NCBI GenBank assembly: GCA_022606425.2
Contig: JAHDVF020000046.1
Span: 124,001-188,000, forward strand
Source: Lepidostoma basale
Taxonomy: Eukaryota > Arthropoda > Insecta > Trichoptera > Lepidostomatidae
Direction of reading: 5' to 3'
DNA: 64,000 nt
Numbering within the stretch: position 1 is the stretch's first letter; each line of letters opens with the position of its first letter. The notes under the pieces are model-generated. The model did not search any database. It was not told the origin of the DNA and saw only the letters and a list, made by a program, of their open reading frames with translations. Below, piece after piece: positions 1-9,499 of this stretch. The position numbers and the translations under genes were made by a program.

Positions 1-257
1 GGTGACAGTTCTAGGATACCAGCAAAGAAGGCGCTTTGTCCATCTATTGTCAGAGATGCGGGCGTCGTGGTATGCCCAGCACCATTTTAGCTCTGCCACT
101 CTTCCCATGATGTCTGACACTCCTGTTCTGGTTCTGTATACTTTAAAATATAGTGGAACCTCTCATAATGTCAAACCCCTCAAGATGCTCTCTGGCCAAA
201 GCTTTTGGCCAGCAGAAGTGAGGGTCTTCTTGGTAACCCCTTCCCACGCCTTCCGGT

Positions 258-432
258 CTGAAGCGTTCGAGATGTGGATATACCGCAGAATGCTCCGTAT
301 ACCGCGGACCGATAGGGTCAGTAATGCAGACGTACTGCAGAAAGCCAGAGCCAATAGAGAGCTGTTGTCGAATATTTGGGTCATATGCTAAGGCGAGAAA
401 AATACTACCTCTTTCGACTGATATTAATGGGT
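258..432 (+). mobile_element. LINE-A C-terminal fragment (RTE-like)
   Basis: Translation around 261-378 gives EAFEMWIYRRMLRI followed by RVSNADVL, the region after the reverse transcriptase in RTE-like elements. Against the copy at 61955 it lacks about 20 bp after GTCGAAT, which shifts the frame. Truncated at both sides. The DNA at 1-257 is not recognised. Confidence 0.7.
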
Positions 433-439
433 ACTTAAC

Positions 440-535
440 TTGAAACTCCGACAAAGAATGATTAAATGTTGTATATAATATTTTTATGTGAATTACATGT
501 TTCACCTTTCTAAGGCATTATCAAACGAAATTTAA
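440..535 (-). mobile_element. PLE-G arm (Penelope-like, hammerhead-like motif)
   Basis: The minus strand reads TTTGATAATGCC, a short hairpin, then GAAACATGT, the same arrangement as the other PLE-G arms at 5.07, 20.6, 46.4 and 59.6 kb. Only one arm is present. The DNA at 536-785 shows nothing recognisable. Confidence 0.5.
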
Positions 536-785
536 TTTGATTTTCTTTCAATGTTATCGAGAGAAGACGTTGGTATTTTTGTTTAAGAATTAAAATAACA
601 TGTAAAGAATTCGCGTTCCAATGTTTCACAACCCCCTTTCGAAAGCTTTCTATTGAACAACAATTTCGAATCATAAATTTAATTTCAGCATACCACAATG
701 TCATTTCTGCGATGTGGTACAATACTGCGTTACAAATACGTTTATAATAATATGTAATACAATTGTGACATTATTCACTTAGTAT

Positions 786-1017
786 CTTCTTCTTCTTCTT
801 CTAAGTTTAAGTCGTATGACCTGTTTTTGAAGGTGGGCTGTCCTGGGATGATGACGTCCAGCCATCTCTCCAACTTTTGCTGCTTTGGTTTTCATCCTTA
901 ACAATTTTTTGCAATTCTTGTATTCTCCATGCGGTCCACGTGGTTTCTCCAAAAGCGCCTTCTGCTTCTTACCCATCTCACTATGTCCTCAACACCACAG
1001 ACAGACCTTATCGTTTC
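786..1017 (-). mobile_element. LINE-K 3' part, interrupted by LINE-B
   Basis: Minus-strand translation gives ETIRSVCGVEDIVRW and RRRFWRNHVDRM, the end of an RTE-like ORF, followed by an AAGAAGAAG-type 3' end at 786-800. It continues the fragment at 1652-1925: across the LINE-B insertion the reading joins as RDRIRN then ETIRS. Confidence 0.65.
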
Positions 1018-1651
1018 ATTGGTTGTTGGTTCGGTTGGTTCGGAGCCGGACCATCGTTGGTTCGGAGCAGACTCGAAAGTGGTTCTGTGATATGGAGTCC
1101 TCACGAAGCGAGATATTCCGTTATGCTGGAGTGGGTTCAGAAAAAATTTCTGAGGTATCTCTACATGAAGGAGTATGGTAGTTATCCGTGGCTCTATCCC
1201 ACGGCATTTCTTCTGGGAATGCTCGGAACCAATTCTCTACAGCTTCGAAAAGATGGACATCTAATAACCCATTTCTTCAGATTAATTAGGGGATACTTCG
1301 AGAACTCGGCCGTACTGGAGGATTTTAGTATTTTTGTCCCCGATAGATATCTCCGACAGCGACAGCACAGATTGTTTTACCTACCGGCCGCAAGAACCAA
1401 TCTGCCTCTGGTGACATCGGTGGGAAAAGCAATTAGTCTGCTGAACGCGGTCTCGAAGTACGCGGAAAGTACGTTCAGGGGACAAATACTCTTGACTTTG
1501 GAAATTATCTTGTCATCATAATGTCAAACAATCACTAATGCGTTCCTGGTTAAAAATACCTGTACTCAATAGATGCTTTAAACATTTATGCTGTTTGTGA
1601 TGTCTTTTGAGTAAATAAACTGATTTGATTTGATTTTGATTTGATTTGATT
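1018..1651 (+). mobile_element. LINE-B (jockey-like), 5' truncated, inserted in LINE-K
   Basis: The coding part at about 1057-1521 contains SRLESGSVIWSPHEARYS, FLRYLYMKEYGSYPW and LFYLPAARTNLPLV, the C-terminal region downstream of the reverse transcriptase in jockey-like LINEs. The 3' UTR ends in TGATT repeats at 1620-1651. Short GGTTCGG duplications mark the 5' junction. Confidence 0.8.
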
Positions 1652-1925
1652 TCTGATCCGATCTCTGAAGGTTTTGCCTGCGATGGAGCGTAGGGTTCGC
1701 ATTTCTGCCACTCTCTGAAGGTTCTTAGTTCTATTGGTATCGGCTCTGACGTCTATTTCATTCATCATGATGGGGCGAACGCATGCCTTGTATATCTTGA
1801 CTTTACTTTCGGTTAGCATGTATTTGTTCCTCGATATGGTGCTCCACGACTGTCGCTTTATCGGTTTGTGCTCGCACCTCGTCATATAGGTCACTGTAGC
1901 TACCGATCTCTATGCCTAGGGTAAG
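1652..1925 (-). mobile_element. LINE-K fragment (upstream part)
   Basis: Minus-strand translation has VKIYKACVRPIMMNEIDVRADT and LRSIAGKTFRDRIRN, the typical post-RT segment of this RTE-like family. It is the 5' portion of the element whose 3' part lies at 786-1017. Stops and a truncated 5' end mark it as dead. Confidence 0.7.
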
Positions 1926-1984
1926 TGAATGAAGTGAGAGGCTCTTTTGATATCGATAGAAGATTTTTAACTATATACTTAGTA

Positions 1985-2395
1985 TATATTATAGTTATAA
2001 ATCTTATTCTTCTTGGTGTAGAACGTGTGGTCTCTTCTCCAAAGTGTTTCTTCTCCTGTGAGGTGGATTCCTAGTTGTCTTCTGGATCGGCTGCTCCATA
2101 TTTTAGGAGGTCTTCCACGAGGAGTCCCGTGAGGCTGATTATGTAGTGCAATATGGTGGTGTCCATGTTTTGGACATGTCCGTACCAGTCCCTCCTTCGC
2201 CATCTTATAATATCTTCAATCTCACATATCTCTCTTATTCTGGTGTTCCCCACGCAATCTTTTAGTGTCTTGCCTGCTGTCGTCCTTGGTGTCTTCATCT
2301 CGGAAGTCCTTAGAACTTATTTGGTCCTGACTGAGTCTGCCCTTGTCTTAACGCCATATGTTATTATTGGTCTTACGCATGCTTTATAGGCGAAT
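1985..2395 (-). mobile_element. LINE-K-related fragment (K2)
   Basis: Minus frames give TTAGKTLKDCVGN, EICEIEDIIRWRRRDWYGHV and GRPPKIW. The ORF is broken by frameshifts between about 2071 and 2203. A homologous minus-strand piece lies at 47881-48115. Confidence 0.65.
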
Positions 2396-2640
2396 GAATT
2401 AAAATACTGTTTTTTCTACTTTTGAGTTTATTTTTCTCGACATGTTTCGAAGGCAAGACCTTCATCATCGGGAAAACGATATAAACTAACCAAAATTATT
2501 ACAAACTGAGTCCAATAACCTAGAATTATATATGACATGTGTTAGTTAACTTGGCTAGTACTAGGGAGATAATAATAGACATATCAATGGGTTGAATTTT
2601 TAAAGGATTTTTATATGGAAGTATTGAGTTAAGGGTGTTT
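2396..2640 (-). mobile_element. PLE-T fragment with hammerhead-like motif
   Basis: At 2442-2480 the minus strand reads GATGATGAAGG, loop, CCTTCGAAACATGTCGAG, a hammerhead-like arrangement with palindromic ACATGT. The left flank matches the fragment at 39845-39935 closely. No protein is encoded. Confidence 0.5.
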
Positions 2641-2945
2641 TATTGCTCTAAGGCTATTCATTAAGTAAGGGTACAGTTTATATTTTAAGACGAAACAAAT
2701 GGACATTGACACAAGTTGAAAAAATAATACTTTTACACAATATAATTTTTAACAAACGATCCGTCTCACGGTTTTATGATTCTACGAAAGAAATGACAAA
2801 ATTATTTAAAAAGTAACACTATAACTTTGTGCCCCGTTTCATAATAGGCCAAACAGTTACAAAGATGAATTTTAATTTGTGACGGGTGAATTTTAATCTT
2901 TACAAACAGAGAAATTTAAAGTTTCTCATATTATTCTTATAGGTA
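2641..2945. other. No recognisable feature
   Basis: AT-rich DNA without an open frame or repeat match that I can see. Confidence 0.5.
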
Positions 2946-3178
2946 ACTAACTAACTAATTAACCATCACGACGTCTCCCCGAAGGGGTAGACAGAAAGAA
3001 TGGACTGCCACACTTCTCTTTCCTGACATATTTCTCTCGATTCCTCAACATTCATACATCGTGTCATGCACGCGCGTCGATTTCTCTGACTCCTCACATG
3101 GCCGACGTTTAAATATTTTATTTGATCGTGCCACGTTTTTCTCGGTCTTTCTCTATTTCTGATTCCATTTACATTGAT
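2946..3178 (-). mobile_element. LINE-C 3' fragment
   Basis: Begins on the plus strand with CTAAC repeats (TTAG tail), then the conserved 3' end CCATCACGACGTCTCCCC, and encodes on the minus strand the RACMTRCMNVEE region. 5' truncated; 3180-3360 is AT-rich filler. Confidence 0.75.
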
Positions 3179-3360
3179 TTTTTTTTATTTACTGTTATTG
3201 GTTATATCTAAATAATATTTAATTAATTAAATATTAAATTGATTTGAAAAAAAAATGCAAGGAAGAAGAGCTTGTGTGTCCCGAAACAAGTGGAAAATGA
3301 GTTGGGAAATAAACACTTTAAAAATACATTAAAATAATATTAATGTCTATGATATTGGCT

Positions 3361-3665
3361 TTATTTTATAGATAGTTTTATGCCGTTATTGTTTAAATAT
3401 AATTTCGGGCATGTAAACGCCACAGCTAGCTCGAATGAAGCGCAATCGTGAAATCCAATTATCGACAATTGTCGTCTTTGTGGATGCGTATTATTCACTA
3501 GAGTGTACGTGGTGCGAAAACGATCCATGTTCTTCTGAATAACCTGCTCGAATGGACGATTGTGTCGACCGTAAAATGAACGAAAAGTATGGCGAACCGA
3601 ACCATGATTTTCAAAATAAATTTCCACAATTTGCAAGCGCGTTCTGATGTCAGTCTATTCATGGT
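3361..3665 (-). pseudogene. Mariner/DUF4817-type helix-turn-helix transposase remnant
   Basis: The minus frame contains QIVEIYFENHGSVRHTFRS, then FYGRHNRPFEQVI and RFRTTYTLVNNTHPQRR. This layout matches the N-terminal DNA-binding helix-turn-helix found at the start of many Tc1/mariner-type and DUF4817 proteins in insects. The catalytic part is absent: similarity fades after about 3450 and the frame ends at 3361. No terminal inverted repeats or target duplication were found. Family assignment is from motif recall, not a search. Confidence 0.45.
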
Positions 3666-3816
3666 ACATAACGTTTTGACTACAAATCAATTGTCAACTG
3701 TTAAATTGACTGTCTGTAAAAACAATGTTGCCAGTTTTAAAACCAAACCTTTATAATGAAAATTATTGTTTAGGCATTCACTTTGTGGTAGGACATGATT
3801 AAATTGTAAATAAAAC

Positions 3817-3997
3817 GCTTGTTTTTCATAACTTCAGTACTATATTTTACACGACTAGTTTCGGAAGCTACAGATGCTTCCATCTACAGGTTTAAATATA
3901 AACTAGTTTATATTTAAACCTGTAGATGGAAGCATCTGTAGCTTCCGAAACTAGTCGTGTAAAATATAATAACTCAAGTGGTGAAAAACAAGTGTTT
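3817..3997. repeat. Near-perfect palindrome built from two PLE arms
   Basis: The arms mirror each other around about 3909, with GACTAGTTTCGGAAGC on one side and GCTTCCGAAACTAGTC on the other. Each arm has a hammerhead-like layout: CTGTAGA, a GGAAGC/GCTTCC stem, GAAAC, palindromic ACTAGT. Core position A6 is T here, so self-cleavage is doubtful. Confidence 0.65.
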
Positions 3998-4575
3998 TTT
4001 TTTGCAATTCTTTATAATGAACACGCTATAATTTCAAAATCTTATTCAAATGTGATTCCACAACACAGAGTGATGGCGAAATAGAATAAATTTTCCACCA
4101 TTGTTTAAGAAACAATAAATGAAAATTCGTAATAACATTTTTCAAACAAATTCAATTTCCCGGTAGCATGCACCGCTCGCCGTTCTTCATTTAAAGAAAC
4201 AATTAACTGTAAAAATAATACTGCGACTTCAGAAGATCTGGAAAACAATTATAAAATATTAATTGCTCTGGCATTGTGGTGGAAAAAATATTATATCCCG
4301 AAGAGTTTCATTCCAATCTCTCGTAATAAATCTCGGGATAAAAAATACAAAAATTCACACCGAAAAACAAGAGACTGCTAGCAGTTTCTTTGACTTTCAG
4401 AAGTTGGTATTATTATATAGATCGGAATTATTTATGTTCGTAAAAGAACGAAATTCAAAATTGATTTTACCCTTATAACGTTCAACTGTTTTCCGCCTTT
4501 TTGTGCTTATCTACAACTTTTGTTTATTCTTTACTCTCGGAGTGATTTCAATCTTGAAGTCACCGCTATCTAAAC
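3998..4575. other. Mostly unrecognised; one PLE-G 3' end
   Basis: A PLE-G terminal piece (TTTAAGAAACAATAAA) lies at about 4100-4125. The 71-codon plus frame at 4263-4478 has no recognisable homology and is not called as a gene. Confidence 0.4.
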
Positions 4576-4635
4576 TAAATAATTAACTAACCATCACGCC
4601 ATTGCCCGGAGGGGTAGACAGAAAAAATGGATAGC
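4576..4635 (-). mobile_element. LINE-C extreme 3' end
   Basis: AACTAACCATCACGCC followed by the CCGGAGGGG hairpin half; only about 60 bp of the family is present. Confidence 0.65.
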
Positions 4636-4639
4636 TACA

Positions 4640-4735
4640 CTGTTATTTATTTATTAGTGTGAATGATGATGTAAAACTCCAAATTAAACCATTAATACGA
4701 ATGAAAACGTATGTTTTCTAGAATTTTAATTATTC
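4640..4735 (+). mobile_element. PLE-G left arm
   Basis: Carries the family blocks TTAATACGAATGAAAACG and TTTTCTAGAA. It is split from the arm at 5030-5117 by a LINE-C insertion. Confidence 0.5.
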
Positions 4736-5025
4736 AACAACAACAACAACAAACCATCACGCCGTTTCCCCGGAGGGGTAGGCAGAAAGTATGGATCGCC
4801 ACAATGCTCTGTCCTGGCATACCTCTCGGGATTCCTCTACATTCATACATCGTACCATGCACGCACGTCGATTATTCCGACCTCGAATGTGACCACCCTT
4901 TGCCATGTTTTCCTTCACGCTGCTTGTGTACAACTTTTTAACCACTCTTCTCTCATCCATTCGTTCCATATCTCCAAACCATCTCAGGGATCCTTTTATA
5001 ATTGTATCCATGATTTTTTCCGTTC
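4736..5025 (-). mobile_element. LINE-C 3' fragment with GTT-type tail
   Basis: The tail is CAACAACAAC on the plus strand (GTT repeats) rather than TTAG. The minus frame at 4757-5011 reads GSLRWFGDMERMDERRVVKK, RRACMVRCMNVEESREVCQD and LSAYPSGETA, with an internal deletion removing the GRPRKTW block. It is inserted in PLE-G. Confidence 0.75.
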
Positions 5026-5029
5026 CGTT

Positions 5030-5117
5030 GTAAGGCTAAACATTTTCAAAGGTTTGGTAATGCCTATCAAACATTTGATAATGCCTTAGACTAGCAAAAC
5101 ATGTCATTCTTATAAAA
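5030..5117 (+). mobile_element. PLE-G right arm, hammerhead-like
   Basis: TTTGATAATGCC, a weak hairpin, then CAAAACATGTCATTC. The usual GAAAC is CAAAAC here, so the ribozyme core looks broken. Confidence 0.5.
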
Positions 5118-5283
5118 TTGGTGACCTTCGTGGCAGAGTGGTTAGAGCTCTGACTGCCATACCGAAGGTTCCGGGTTCAATTTCCGGCGATGGCAGTGTG
5201 ATTGTCACACCGCCTTTGGTCTGGTGTAGAATTCTCGTGACAATAAAATGGCGATAGATTAGCTACCTATCAATACCTATCAA
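5118..5283 (+). mobile_element. SINE-1, tRNA-derived SINE
   Basis: The 5' end looks like a tRNA: GTGGCAGAGTGG fits an A box and GGTTCCGGGTTCAA fits a B box, spaced as in a tRNA. A GTGTGATTGTCACAC hairpin and the body AATGGCGATAGATTAGC follow. The GCC at the anticodon position suggests tRNA-Gly, though the 5' part also resembles tRNA-Ser. The 3' end is lost into the next repeat. Confidence 0.75.
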
Positions 5284-5363
5284 ATGTCACATTTGTGACA
5301 TATTTATGACATATTTGTGACATATGTCACATTTGTGACATATGTCACATTTGTGACATACGA
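5284..5363. repeat. Palindromic simple repeat (TGTCACATTTGTGACATA)
   Basis: Four to five tandem units, each self-complementary (TGTCAC with GTGACA), so the array can form many alternative hairpins. Confidence 0.75.
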
Positions 5364-5495
5364 GTATGTCACACGCATGATATTTGAAAATTCCTGAGAA
5401 AGGCGAAACACCCCATTACTATAAAATGTAATAAAATTCTAGAAAGCGGACGCTTTTATTCATATTAATTAATTATTTTAACGTTCACTGTAATT
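5364..5495 (+). repeat. 208-bp array, partial unit split off by LINE-C
   Basis: Matches the end of the unit repeated at 5897-6462, including GGCGAAAC, AGAAAGCGGACGC and ATTAATTAATTATTTTAACG. It stops at CACTGTAA, which is repeated as CGCTGTAA after the LINE-C copy. Confidence 0.65.
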
Positions 5496-5896
5496 TAGAA
5501 ATGAGATCTCTTAGACGAATGTGTGGATACTCTGTGTATGATAGAGCGTCGAATGAAAATATAAGAAGTAAATGCGGTGCGAATGATGGTGTTATGAACA
5601 AAATAATGAAAGGATAAAAAATCATTTAGATGGTTTGGACATATGAAAAGAATGAATGAAGAAAGAATGGTAAAACAATTATATGTTAACGATGTGATTG
5701 GAACCAGAAATACAGGAAGACCGAGGAAAACGTGGCACGATCAAATAAATCAAATATTGAATGTCGGCATGATACGATGTATGAATGTTGAAGAATCGAG
5801 AGAAATATGTCAGTAAAGAAAAGTGTGGCAGTCCATTCTTACTGCCTACCCCTTCGGGGAGACGGCGTGATGGTAAGTTAGTCAGTTAGTTTTTTT
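5496..5896 (+). mobile_element. LINE-C 3' fragment inserted in tandem array
   Basis: Runs from ATGAGATCTCTTAGACG to GACGGCGTGATGG plus a TTAG-like tail. Encodes the MCGYSVYDR and GRPRKTWHDQI motifs with several frame breaks (for example the extra bases near 5617). Flanked by an imperfect 8-bp repeat (CACTGTAA/CGCTGTAA) that could be its target duplication. Confidence 0.75.
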
Positions 5897-6462
5897 CGCT
5901 GTAAAAACCTCAAGTATCACGGAATTACCTCGGCCTACCCTACTCAGCTTCTTCCATATTTGCTCAAATAACACTCGAACCGCTTCTTCCATATTTGCTC
6001 AAATAACACTCGAACCGAGGGAGGCTGTGGCAGTAGTAACATTGATTACTCAGAGGCGAAACGTGTCATAATTATAAAATGTAATTAAACTTTTAGAAAG
6101 CGGACGCTTTTATTCATATTAATTAATTATTTTAACGCTCGCTGTAAAAACCTCAAGTATCACGGAATTACCTCGGCCTACCCTACTCAGCTTCTTCCAT
6201 ATTTGCTCAAATAACACTCGAACCGAGGGAGGCTGTGGCAGTAGTAACATTGATTACTCAGGGGCGAAACGTGTCATAATTATAAAATGTAATTAAACTT
6301 TTAGAAAGCGGACGCTTTTATTCATCTTAATTAATTATTATAACGTTCGCTGTAAAATCCTCAAGTATCACGGAATTACCTCGGCCTACTCTACTCAGCT
6401 TCTTCCATATTTGCTCAAATAACACTCGAACCGAGGGAGGCTGTGGCAGTAGTAATATTGAT
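5897..6462 (+). repeat. Tandem array, about 208-bp unit
   Basis: CGCTGTAAAA recurs at 5897, 6140 and 6348. The first unit is 243 bp because the 35-bp block ending CTCAAATAACACTCGAACC is duplicated inside it. The third is partial. Each full unit holds GGCGAAACGTGTC, a Penelope/hammerhead-like 3' half. Confidence 0.85.
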
Positions 6463-6799
6463 TCAGAGCTGATTCCTGCCAGGATAGAAGGGTGGTAAAA
6501 GAGCAGACGAATGTAAGAGAGAAGTAAAACTGGAAGTAATTACTTCTGTGTTTGTTCACCAAGATGCAAGTCGAGGGAATGAATTTATTCGCGTTTGTAT
6601 GCGAAGGAGTCCTCTTTGATTTCTTTGAATTCTGAACATCACAAAGCCGAGACGTATGAGTTTACATAATTTATGTGCTGGTAGCAATTTTATACTTTTC
6701 AAAAGCTTTAATCTCCGCAGTAGATATCACAAAGGAATGTAAGGAAGTATTATAAACTAAATTATTAAAAGATCAGTTCTTCTTCTTCTTTATCATCCT
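6463..6799. other. No recognisable feature
   Basis: No open frame of note and no match to other parts of the window; ends with a short TTC microsatellite at about 6780. Confidence 0.5.
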
Positions 6800-7284
6800 G
6801 TTGTAACAGTAATTGATTCATTTCATCATTTCGTCAAAAGTCTATGAAGCCTACGTTCTGCCAGTTCGTACTTATAGTCTTGAAACTGTTACATTGTCCA
6901 AACAAAATGCCGAGAAACTACGAGTGACCCAAAGAGCCATGGAAAGAGCCATGTTAGGAACAAGCCTAAGAGACAGAGTCAGAAACGATATAACAATGGT
7001 CACGGACATCATCCACCGGGTGGCGACTCTAAAATGGCAATGGGCAGGTCACGTAGCCAGAAGCTCAGATGAAAAGTGGACAAGAAGACTGCTGACTTGG
7101 AGACCGTGAACGGCAAAGAGAAGCGCAGGGCGACCGCAACTACAGTGGAAGGATGATCTGAACAGACACGTCGGAATAACCTGGATGCAGTCTGTACAGG
7201 ACAGAGTGACATGAGAGCGATTGGAAGAGGCCTTTGTCCAGGAGTGGACGGGAAAAGACTGAGGAAGAAGAAGAAGATTAATTT
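6800..7284 (+). mobile_element. LINE-D 3' fragment (RTE-like)
   Basis: Plus frame 6813-7109 contains VYEAYVLPVRTYSLETVTLS, LRVTQRAMERAML, SLRDRVRND and LKWQWAGHVARSSDEKWTRR. It breaks at a TGA (about 7107) after LTWRP; homologous sequence goes on to an AAGAAGAAGA tail at about 7265-7280. A DTVREK segment is lost near 6990. Confidence 0.75.
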
Positions 7285-7566
7285 CGTCATACCATGTCTT
7301 TCTTGGCCTTCCTCGACTTCTTTTTTCCATGCACACTACTTGTATATATATTTTAACCATCCTCCCCTTATCCATTCGTTCTATATGTGCAAACCATCTT
7401 AGTGACCCTTTCTTAACTGTATTTATCACGCATTCATCCGCCTTACATTCCTTTCTTACTGTATCATTAGATATTCTATCATACATTGTTTTTCCACACA
7501 TTATTTTTAGTGACCTCGTTTTTACGGCATTTTTCCTAATTTCATCCTTCTTCTGCCAACTCTTTT
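7285..7566 (-). mobile_element. LINE-C internal fragment
   Basis: Minus frame: MCGKTMYDRISNDTVRKEC, GSLRWFAHIERMDKGRM, RSRGRPRKTWYDEIN. Lacks the 3' end, and abuts LINE-D head to head. Confidence 0.7.
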
Positions 7567-7569
7567 AAA

Positions 7570-7654
7570 AATAAATTTATTATTAAATATTTAGTATGCT
7601 TCCACTTGTGTTTATCGTCGACCGGTTCGGTAAGCGAAACCGAAATGTAAATGG
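7570..7654 (-). mobile_element. PLE-S fragment
   Basis: TTAGTATGCTTCCACTTGTG and GACCGGTTCGGTAAGCG resemble the longer copy at 8250-8432, with the ACCGGT palindrome retained. Confidence 0.45.
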
Positions 7655-7834
7655 AACCAGAAATAGAAAAAGTCCTAAGAAAACGTGGCACGATCAAATA
7701 AATCACATATTGAATGTCGGCCATGTGAGGAGTCAGCATGCAGGAGTGCATGACACGATGCATGAATGTTGAGGAAGCGAGAGAAATATGTCAGGAAAGA
7801 AAAGTGTGTTAGTTAGTTAGTAAGTTTTTATATT
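7655..7834 (+). mobile_element. LINE-C 3' fragment
   Basis: NGTRNRKSPKKTWHDQINHI followed by the CMNVEEAREICQERKV region; the UTR hairpin is deleted and the TTAG tail follows directly after AAAGTGTG. Confidence 0.7.
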
Positions 7835-7882
7835 TAAACGTTTACCTCAGATATAAAATACGTTTTTTTTTCTCTTCCACAG

Positions 7883-8003
7883 AAACTGCCATGCTCCTGC
7901 CAGCATCCTTGTCCCAGAGTCGAAAGATCAACGAAACGGATGACATCAGGAAAAATCTGCGCATGAGGAATACCGAAGATCCAGAAGTCGCTCCTAACAA
8001 AGA
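7883..8003 (+). CDS. SBSPON: SBSPON-like gene, internal exon (third from last)
   Basis: A pyrimidine-rich acceptor (TTTTTCTCTTCCACAG, ending 7882) opens a 121-bp exon, and a GTAAGTA donor starts at 8004. The frame beginning at 7885 is open for 39 codons (TAMLLPASLSQSRKINETDD, ending PEVAPNK) and ends with GA, which is phase 2. The 77-bp exon at 40098 starts with the single base needed to finish that codon as GAG (Glu). The other two frames have stops. In vertebrate SBSPON the matching stretch is the linker between the TSP1 domain and the cysteine-rich C-terminal domain. That makes this a secreted, matrix-type protein, by homology only. The entry phase is 1, so upstream exons with the somatomedin-B and TSP1 domains should end in phase 1. 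None was seen at 1-7882. A wrong exon call is possible, because similarity in this linker is weak by itself. Confidence 0.72.
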
Positions 8004-8069
8004 GTAAGTAATTCGTTTTTTCAGTAGAAGTTTATTGTAAAAACTAAACATACTCGTAAATAATAAAAT

Positions 8070-8212
8070 AACTTACTAACTAACCACCACGCTGTCTCCC
8101 CGGACGGATAGGCAGAGTGAGTGGACTACACTACTCTATTCTGATATATGTCTAGAGCTTTCTCAGTATTCATACATCGAAACTCGTCGATTTCTCCGAC
8201 TCCATACGTGAC
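8070..8212 (-). mobile_element. LINE-C 3' fragment
   Basis: TTAG-type tail, CCACCACGCTGTCTCCCC 3' end, then a degraded RACM region; sits 66 bp inside the intron after the SBSPON-like exon. Confidence 0.65.
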
Positions 8213-8249
8213 CTATATTTGATTGAATTTATGCATAATTTAATTTTTT

Positions 8250-8432
8250 TTAATGGAAATTTCTTGGTAGAAGTTCATTTTAAATAATGAAAACAAAAAC
8301 AAAAAATTGCTACGAAATTTCTTTATTATTATGTATTTAGTGTGCTTCCGCTTGTGTTTATGTTCGACCGGTTTCCGCAGCTTGCTGCCATCGTCTGGTC
8401 TGGTCATTTATTCATGGTTTGATTGAATGATA
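8250..8432 (-). mobile_element. PLE-S fragment with hammerhead-like motif
   Basis: The minus strand reads CAGACGATGGCAGC, AA, GCTGCGGAAACCGGTCG: a core-like CAGACGA, a GCAGC stem, GAAAC and palindromic ACCGGT. U4 of the usual core is A. Shares flanks with 56640-56785. Confidence 0.5.
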
Positions 8433-8800
8433 CAATCACATGCATATCGACAGCAAGATCAGAATTTATAAAACATGCGTGCGACCTATCAAGACGTATG
8501 CTGTAGATACGCGGGCCGACACTGTGCAAACGAAGGGGCTACCAAGAACATTGAAGATGCAGGTCCTAAGATCAATTACTGGAAAAACCCTCCGTGATCG
8601 TGTCCGCAACGTAGACATAAGAAAAACTTGCGAAATAGAGAAGAATGGATGGTGACAGACTTGCATATACAACCGTTTATGAAATCCCTTCCGGACACCG
8701 CCCATCTGGAAGACCGCCTAAGAGATGGAAGGACAGCTGGACCTCATCATCCGACGAGACGTGATTCCTGTGTTATAGATAGTCAGATCTATTAAAAGAA
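8433..8800 (+). mobile_element. LINE-K 3' fragment
   Basis: Plus frame 8440-8655: SKIRIYKTCVRPIKTYAVDT, LRSITGKTLRDRVRN, KTCEIEKN. Homology then continues out of frame (GRPPKRW-like, RDSW) to an AGATCTATTAAAAGAAGAAG 3' end. Close to the minus-strand copy at 36365-37091. Confidence 0.72.
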
Positions 8801-8811
8801 GAAGAATATTG

Positions 8812-8870
8812 ATTTTATCGTGCCATGTTTTCATCGGTCTTTCTCTATTTCTCTCATCTTTATTGATATT
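8812..8870 (-). mobile_element. LINE-C short internal piece
   Basis: ATCGTGCCATGTTTTC ATCGGTC corresponds to the antisense of the GRPRKTWHD block. Confidence 0.5.
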
Positions 8871-8894
8871 AGATATAATACTTTTCTTTTTTTT

Positions 8895-9394
8895 AAGTTC
8901 TTGCTGGTTAAGTGCCTAATTACAGATAATTTAAAAAACGGTAGATACGTGTCACATAAATTAAATAAACACAAAAGTCCGGATCGTCCATGTCAACATG
9001 TGCAACATCGAATAAAAACATTATGTGTTATTACATTATGTGCTAAATTAAAAAAACGGCGGATACGTGGAACATAAAATAAATAGACAATATGTGCACC
9101 ATCTAAAAAGAACATTTTGTGTTAAATTATTTTGATTTTGTTATTTTATTTTATATCATTGTATTTTATATTATTTGTTTTAGATTTATTTTGTGGGTGT
9201 TGGACGATCGAAGTGTGCGCGGGAGATGCCTATTGGTGGCGATGAGGTTCGCAAACCATCACACCGCGTCTCCCGCGGGGCGAAAAGAGAAGGATGAAGT
9301 TCCGCATCAGTAAAAGTGTGCCAGTTCATTCTTTCTGCCTACCCGTTCGGGGAGACGGCGTGATGGTTAGTTAGTTAGTTAGTTAATACTTTCT
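8895..9394 (+). mobile_element. Q-C element (SINE-like body with LINE-C 3' end)
   Basis: The body includes GATTTATTTTGTGGGTG, GGCGATGAGGTTCGC and ACCGCGTCTCCCGCGGGG. It then joins the LINE-C 3' end: GTTCATTCTTTCTGCC, the CCCGTTCGGGG hairpin, GGCGTGATGG, TTAG repeats. The same body-tail join recurs at 25766, 41583 and 58250, so it is not a chance junction. No ORF. Confidence 0.75.
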
Positions 9395-9395
9395 T

Positions 9396-9470
9396 CACCA
9401 TGCTGTCTTCGTTCATTCTTTCAATGTGTCTAAACCGTATTCCATTATTTTTTCATAATACTTTCATTCA
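9396..9470 (-). mobile_element. LINE-C short internal piece
   Basis: Antisense of the HMERMSED-like block (CGTTCATTCTTTCAATGTGTC). Lies directly after the Q-C tail. Confidence 0.45.
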
Positions 9471-9499
9471 TTTATTTTTTTGCATTTGACACTCTACCA

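Noticed and set aside
779..976. 65-codon Lys/Arg-rich minus frame
   Set aside because: The basic run comes from the AAGAAGAAG-type end of LINE-K.
5118..5200. tRNA gene
   Set aside because: Head resembles a tRNA but is followed by a shared SINE body, and it occurs in many degraded copies.
5284..5363. CRISPR-like array
   Set aside because: Units are contiguous palindromes without unique spacers, in a eukaryotic setting.
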